17,167 nucleotides of DNA from CAYZPW01 sp964480475 (lineage in GTDB: Bacteria; B130-G9), in contig CAYZPW010000079.1 in assembly GCA_964480475.1 (NCBI GenBank), positions 1 to 17,167 on the forward strand, read 5' to 3'. Every line of letters starts with the position of its first letter. The first letter of the stretch is position 1. Shown one piece after another: positions 13,621 through 17,167 of this stretch. The notes under the pieces were generated by a model. It searched no databases, was not told where the DNA came from, and saw only the letters and a program-made list of their open reading frames with translations. The position numbers were made by a program, and so were the translations under genes.

Positions 13621-14868
13621 ATGGCCAAAATCGCGATAATTGACCTCCTGTTCAACTGGCCGCCTGACGGTGGCGCCAGAACGGACATACAGCACGTAGC
13701 GTCGGGCCTGTCCCGGAACCATCAGGTGGTGCTTTTTTGCCCCGACTTCCGGCTGGGTTTTCCGAGGGGAAGCGTTGATCAGGACCCGGGCCTCGCAGTT
13801 CAAAAAGTCCCTTTCAAGGATTACGAGTTCCAGCCCTTCACGCTGCCGCGGCGCTTCAGAGCGGCCGTTGATGAGTTCAATCCTGACTGGGTATTCATCG
13901 CTGACGGATGGTACTTCAAGCCCTACGTCGTCGTCGCCATGGAAGGCTACAGGCGGATACTGCGTTTCTACGCACACGAGGCGCTCTGTCCGAAGTCCCA
14001 TGGGCACTTCATGGACAACACGATGCGCCTCTGCAAGCGCAACTGGCTTGACGGCTGGAGGGACTTCCTGCCTTGCGTGCTGTGCGCCCACAAGTGGCTG
14101 TCCGAACATCCCAAGAGCACACACTTCAGTATCCCATTTGTGAGGTCGCTCGCTTTTCTGCCGCACTATCCTCACCTCGTTCGACGCGCAATCAGCTCTG
14201 TCGATACGATCATCTGCTACAACGACTACATCGCGGGCAAGTTAAGGCCGATGAACCCCAACATCCGCATAACCCCGTCCGGTATTGACGCCTCGAATTT
14301 CTCGCCCTCGAGTTCTGAACCAGGACCGCGTCCTCGGAGAGTCCTGATGTGCGGTCGGAAGGAAGACCCGCTCAAGGGCTATGAGGTCCTCTTTAAGGCC
14401 CTTGCCCCGTTGGCGCAGGACGGCGTGGACGTCGAGCTCCTCGTTACCGATTCGCCCGCCCGTGAGGAGGGTTTCGTCAAGTTCACGGGGTGGCTAGACC
14501 AGACGGGGCTGGCCGAGCTCTACACAACCGTTGATATATGCGTCGTGCCATCGGTCTGGCCGGAGCCATTCGGGATCGTCGCGCTCGAGGCAATGGCCTG
14601 CGAGAAGCCAGTCATCGTTAGCCGTGTGGGCGGACTCCAGCACATCGTCGATGACGGAGTCGATGGCTTCGTGGTTGAGCCGTTCGATTCATCAGCTCTG
14701 CGGGACAGACTCAAGAAGCTCATCGAAGACCCCGCTCTCTGCCATTCCATGGGCAAAGCAGGCCGCGCAAAGGTCCTCAAGGAATACCAATGGACCACAA
14801 TCGTCGAGCAATACTACGAGCCAATCTTCTCCGACAGCGACGGCGAGGTGCCCACGGCACTCGGGTAG
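13621..14868 (+). CDS. Glycosyltransferase family 4 (GT-B fold)
   Basis: This 415-residue cytoplasmic or membrane-associated enzyme would transfer a sugar from a nucleotide-sugar donor. The acceptor domain begins MAKIAIIDLLFNWPPDGGAR, the glycine turn typical of GT4. The donor domain starts near VLMCGRKEDPLKGYEVLFKAL (about 241-261) and carries the E-x7-E motif E315-PFGIVAL-E323 within VWPEPFGIVALEAMACEKPVI, then SRVGGLQHIVDDGVDGFVV. An unusual four-cysteine cluster in the acceptor domain (C123, C138, C152, C155, with the last pair as CVLC) could bind a metal. The retaining mechanism is known for the family; donor and acceptor are not predictable. It follows the radical SAM gene in the same direction after a 138-nt repeat-containing spacer. 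The start ATG 13621 has a weak ribosome binding site. Confidence 0.88.
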   Translation: MAKIAIIDLLFNWPPDGGARTDIQHVASGLSRNHQVVLFCPDFRLGFPRGSVDQDPGLAVQKVPFKDYEFQPFTLPRRFRAAVDEFNPDWVFIADGWYFKPYVVVAMEGYRRILRFYAHEALCPKSHGHFMDNTMRLCKRNWLDGWRDFLPCVLCAHKWLSEHPKSTHFSIPFVRSLAFLPHYPHLVRRAISSVDTIICYNDYIAGKLRPMNPNIRITPSGIDASNFSPSSSEPGPRPRRVLMCGRKEDPLKGYEVLFKALAPLAQDGVDVELLVTDSPAREEGFVKFTGWLDQTGLAELYTTVDICVVPSVWPEPFGIVALEAMACEKPVIVSRVGGLQHIVDDGVDGFVVEPFDSSALRDRLKKLIEDPALCHSMGKAGRAKVLKEYQWTTIVEQYYEPIFSDSDGEVPTALG

Positions 14869-14918
14869 CTCCTTTCGCTTGCGGATAAGTCCTGGCCGGC
14901 TCGCACCCGAAGGGAGCT
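14867..14918. repeat. Inverted repeat at the 3' end of the glycosyltransferase gene
   Basis: AGCTCCTTTCG (14867-14877, overlapping the stop codon) and CGAAGGGAGCT (14908-14918) pair with one non-Watson-Crick position around a 30-nt loop. With no T-run this is at best a weak or factor-dependent transcript end between convergent genes. Confidence 0.4.
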
Positions 14919-14951
14919 CGCCTCCAACGCCTGCCCTCTTCTCTCTTTCTT

Positions 14952-14967
14952 CTCTGTGTCTCTGTGG
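14952..14967 (+). repeat. Two tandem octamers CTCTGTGT CTCTGTGG
   Basis: This pair is preceded by a CT-rich tract and followed by TGA, in the spacer between two convergent genes. It resembles the three octamers at 3317-3340 in register and orientation and is probably the same dispersed repeat. Confidence 0.45.
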
Positions 14968-14980
14968 TGAGCCCCCACTG

Positions 14981-16648
14981 TCAACGGGCAACTACGTTAA
15001 ACGTAAGGGGGAAGAGCTCATCGACGGGGGTGAGGGCGCCGGGCTGGCAGAAGCCGGCGATGACGGTGTATGTGCCTTCGGGCGGCGATTCGGGGATTGT
15101 GCCGAGGGAAAGTGGGGCGTCGATTATCTCGAAGCTGTTCGGCAGATAGACGTTCGGGAACCAGGGCGTGGGCGAGGCGCTCCAGCCGGAGGGTGTGTAG
15201 TAAGAGATTGCCCCGTTCGGCAGGATAACCGCAAGATAGCCATCCACCACCTCATCCTCGCCGAAATTATACGGCTGAACCAGGAGAATCACCTCCTCAC
15301 CGGGCGAATACTCTTCGGCACCAAGCCGCTGGGGTAGATTGACGCGTGCACGCGGGTGGTGTGGCTTGTGATCGGATAACGCGAGAAGCGTCGTTTGATC
15401 GAAAATGGTCGTTCGATCAGTGTGCCCTCTCACATATACTGTCCCAGATGAATCAAGAGCCAGAACATCCACGTCTTCTTCAGGGAATGTCATGCGCCAA
15501 CGTTCTGCGCCGTCGGGATCAAGCGAGATAACCTCACCTTCGAATGCATAATAAACGTTGCCCGCTGCATCGCATTTGCATATACTATTCACACCTATAG
15601 AGATCCATGGTTGGCCCATGCTCTTATCCCAAGCGGGGGTACCGTCCGGGTCGATTCTTAGAAGCTTAAGCTCCCGGAACCAGTCATCATCGCCTTCCGG
15701 CAATGCATGGACGATGTACCAGCCGCCGAATGGGTCTCCGCACCCGTTCTCCCAGACCGTGAATCCATTGGGCGTGTATTCCCAGAGCATGGTTTCGAGG
15801 CTAACATCCGCAAAGGCGGCCACTTTCTTCTTCGCGGCGACAAGAACATTTCCTAATTGATTCACCTTTGTGTAGTAACCACCCCACGCGGGGTACGTCT
15901 CGTAAGACGGAAAGTGTGCCGAATGAATCGAGACGCCATCTGGGTTCAGCTCAGAGGCACAGAACCACTCTGCGTCGGCGCCAAAGGGCCACTCATACTT
16001 CCAGGTGTAATATGCCCACGACGCTATGCCATCTGCATTGAACGCAGCGATATACGGCCGATGCTTCAGCACGTCTTCTGAGACCAGGTTTCCATGTTCA
16101 TCAAAGACCTTCATTAGCCCCTGGTCGTCAGTTCCCCAGTCCGCAAGAACCGCCAGTCCTCTGTGGTGCACGGGAACGACGATGCTAGCGCGAACTGTCG
16201 TATTCCATACCTCTGGCCCGTCAAGGCGCCGGCAAGACAGGACCATGTCTCTGGTCCCGCTTGAGGTGTCACATAAGTAGATGTGATCGTCATCGATTGC
16301 GCAACCATAGAAGCCGGACCAATTCGGATCCGTGTACCCGAGCAGAAGTCTGAGATCTGTGGATCCGTCACGGTGTAGGAGCAGAACGCGGTTGTCTTGT
16401 AGATAACCTGTGGTCACCAAGACCCTGTCCTCCGGGCCGATGCCGCCAAACGCAAGCCCTTGACCTATCCCTCTTGAATAGATCACGTTGGGGCATTCGG
16501 GGCCTGTGCTCAATGCGCAGCGTGCCCTGCCTTGGCGGCCCTCTTCGATAGTCCAGGCGCAATTCGAGGTCGATATCTGGCCAAAGGCCGCACCAGCAAT
16601 GGCGCCGCATAAAAGCATTGTCACAAAAAGCGTCGTGGACAGCTTCAC
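14981..16648 (-). CDS. Secreted beta-propeller (PQQ/WD-like) protein with C-terminal Ig-like domain
   Basis: This 555-residue exported protein starts with a clear signal peptide, MKLSTTLFVTMLLCGAIAGAAFGQ, with likely cleavage after AFG at about residue 23. Repeated blade-like segments fill residues about 40-430: a strand ending in DxDG or DPDG-type turns, for example LLRIDPDGTPAWDKSM, VISLDPDGAERWRMTF and VDVLALDSSGTVYVRG. These indicate a six-to-eight-bladed propeller. The C-terminal section (about 445-555), with YSPGEEVILLVQPYNFGE, VVDGYLAVILPNG and PPEGTYTVIAGFCQPG, is an Ig-like beta-sandwich of a kind I associate with surface proteins of candidate phyla. It starts with GTG (16648-16646), overlapping the upstream stop by four bases (GTGA), so translation is likely coupled. 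Its function is unknown; there is no catalytic motif. Confidence 0.75.
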   Translation of the reverse strand: MKLSTTLFVTMLLCGAIAGAAFGQISTSNCAWTIEEGRQGRARCALSTGPECPNVIYSRGIGQGLAFGGIGPEDRVLVTTGYLQDNRVLLLHRDGSTDLRLLLGYTDPNWSGFYGCAIDDDHIYLCDTSSGTRDMVLSCRRLDGPEVWNTTVRASIVVPVHHRGLAVLADWGTDDQGLMKVFDEHGNLVSEDVLKHRPYIAAFNADGIASWAYYTWKYEWPFGADAEWFCASELNPDGVSIHSAHFPSYETYPAWGGYYTKVNQLGNVLVAAKKKVAAFADVSLETMLWEYTPNGFTVWENGCGDPFGGWYIVHALPEGDDDWFRELKLLRIDPDGTPAWDKSMGQPWISIGVNSICKCDAAGNVYYAFEGEVISLDPDGAERWRMTFPEEDVDVLALDSSGTVYVRGHTDRTTIFDQTTLLALSDHKPHHPRARVNLPQRLGAEEYSPGEEVILLVQPYNFGEDEVVDGYLAVILPNGAISYYTPSGWSASPTPWFPNVYLPNSFEIIDAPLSLGTIPESPPEGTYTVIAGFCQPGALTPVDELFPLTFNVVAR

Positions 16649-17167
16649 GGGTAGATCTTGCCTCTTATGCCAAACCAGGCATCACTTCCGTCAGTGATCG
16701 GGATTAGCAGCTTATATTCTTGACGGACGCTCCAAGGTTCCCTCTCGCAGTTGTATGGGTTGAATCGCTCAGACGCCTCGGCAAAGTGGGCTGCGAAAGT
16801 TGCGAACAGAGGTGCGTGCGCACTGCCCTCTTGGTCGGGTTGGGTCTCCTTTTTGACTTCCCAATCGTCCTTCACTTGGTCTGCGAGGCCGGGGAAGAGT
16901 GCGTCATAGGGCCATGAGTCGTTGCCACTATGGAGGATTCCACGGCGCAGGAAGTTGAGGATTTCCTGTTTCCCGACGTAGATGCAGATCTTCTCTGTGT
17001 GGACAGTGTAGTTGCGCCCAGGGTATCCGTAAGGCCAGTCGTCCCACTCAACGCTGCTTCGGAATTGCCAGGGGAACTCCAGCCGGTTGGGACAGAGCGT
17101 TACGTGGAGCACCTTCGAAAACGTCTCACCGCTGAGAGTTACCTCGTGCAAGTATCCGATCATCCAG
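16645..17167 (-). CDS. Unidentified protein, 5' end outside window
   Basis: The minus-strand frame is open from the window edge to TGA (16647-16645), giving at least 172 residues after an ATG at 17163-17161. That Met probably lies inside the gene: no signal peptide or start region is visible, and the frame continues to the edge. The sequence is rich in W, Y, F and P, with segments VHTEKICIYVGKQEILNFLR, YDALFPGLADQVKDDWEVKK and a C-terminus ending YKLLIPITDGSDAWFGIRGKIY plus a final proline. I recognise no family. The last bases overlap the GTG start of the secreted propeller gene (GTGA), so the two are one translationally coupled unit and probably function together. Confidence 0.6.
   Translation of the reverse strand, partial: WMIGYLHEVTLSGETFSKVLHVTLCPNRLEFPWQFRSSVEWDDWPYGYPGRNYTVHTEKICIYVGKQEILNFLRRGILHSGNDSWPYDALFPGLADQVKDDWEVKKETQPDQEGSAHAPLFATFAAHFAEASERFNPYNCEREPWSVRQEYKLLIPITDGSDAWFGIRGKIYP

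Noticed and set aside
13573..14175. 200-residue minus-strand frame opposite the glycosyltransferase
   Set aside because: Shadow frame; the plus-strand GT4 is clearly real.
14531..15337. 268-residue plus-strand frame over the GT4 end and the propeller gene end
   Set aside because: It crosses the 3' ends of two real convergent genes, and its Ser/Arg-rich composition is typical of a shadow.
1..17167. CRISPR array, tRNA, rRNA, complete insertion sequence
   Set aside because: No regularly spaced direct repeats, no cloverleaf or rRNA segment, and no transposase sequence were found on reading both strands by eye.

Overview
The window looks like a piece of a draft (probably metagenome-derived) chromosome of an uncultured bacterium. 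It contains one run of ten Ns (9696-9705), coding density is moderate, and the start codons of xseA (TTG) and of the secreted propeller gene (GTG) are non-ATG. The core genes (pyrD, xseA, rimP, nusA, infB) are clearly bacterial. The many intergenic inverted repeats, a four-helix-bundle (IVP-type) gene and several unassigned proteins fit a poorly sampled candidate phylum better than a model lineage. I cannot name the phylum from sequence alone.

Layout. Positions 1-3124, all on the minus strand: the 5' part of a small PBECR-like (RelE/barnase-fold) protein runs off the left edge. Next is a four-helix-bundle gene boxed by a 32-nt inverted repeat, then pyrD, which overlaps xseA by 8 nt. Positions 3125-3860 hold no convincing gene but are rich in structure: an octamer repeat, two strong GC-rich stem-loops, a 12-bp palindrome and a tandem pair of TGTCCCA/TGGGACA operators. 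Positions 3861-5270 (minus) encode a GlcF/HdrD-type two-[4Fe-4S], two-CCG-domain protein. Positions 5271-5852 are largely non-coding, with one possible 43-aa membrane peptide. Positions 5853-7130 (plus) encode a PF14907-type nucleotidyltransferase-fold protein.

Positions 7424-11738 (plus) carry the translation/transcription cluster rimP-nusA-infB, with a plausible promoter before rimP, no ylxR between nusA and infB, and an assembly gap inside the infB N-terminus. Immediately after infB, where rbfA and truB often lie, come a B12-binding-domain radical SAM protein (11752-13482) and, beyond a repeat-bearing spacer, a GT-B family 4 glycosyltransferase (13621-14868). Converging on these from the right are two minus-strand genes coupled by a GTGA overlap: an unidentified partial protein at the right edge and a secreted beta-propeller protein with a C-terminal Ig-like module.

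Working together: rimP-nusA-infB is the conserved ribosome-maturation/elongation/initiation group. The radical SAM enzyme and the glycosyltransferase are the best candidates for an uncharacterised modification or cell-surface glycan step; the nucleotidyltransferase-fold gene may or may not belong with them. The most unusual non-coding structures are the inverted-repeat-bounded IVP unit (311-742) and the operator/stem-loop block at 3424-3852.
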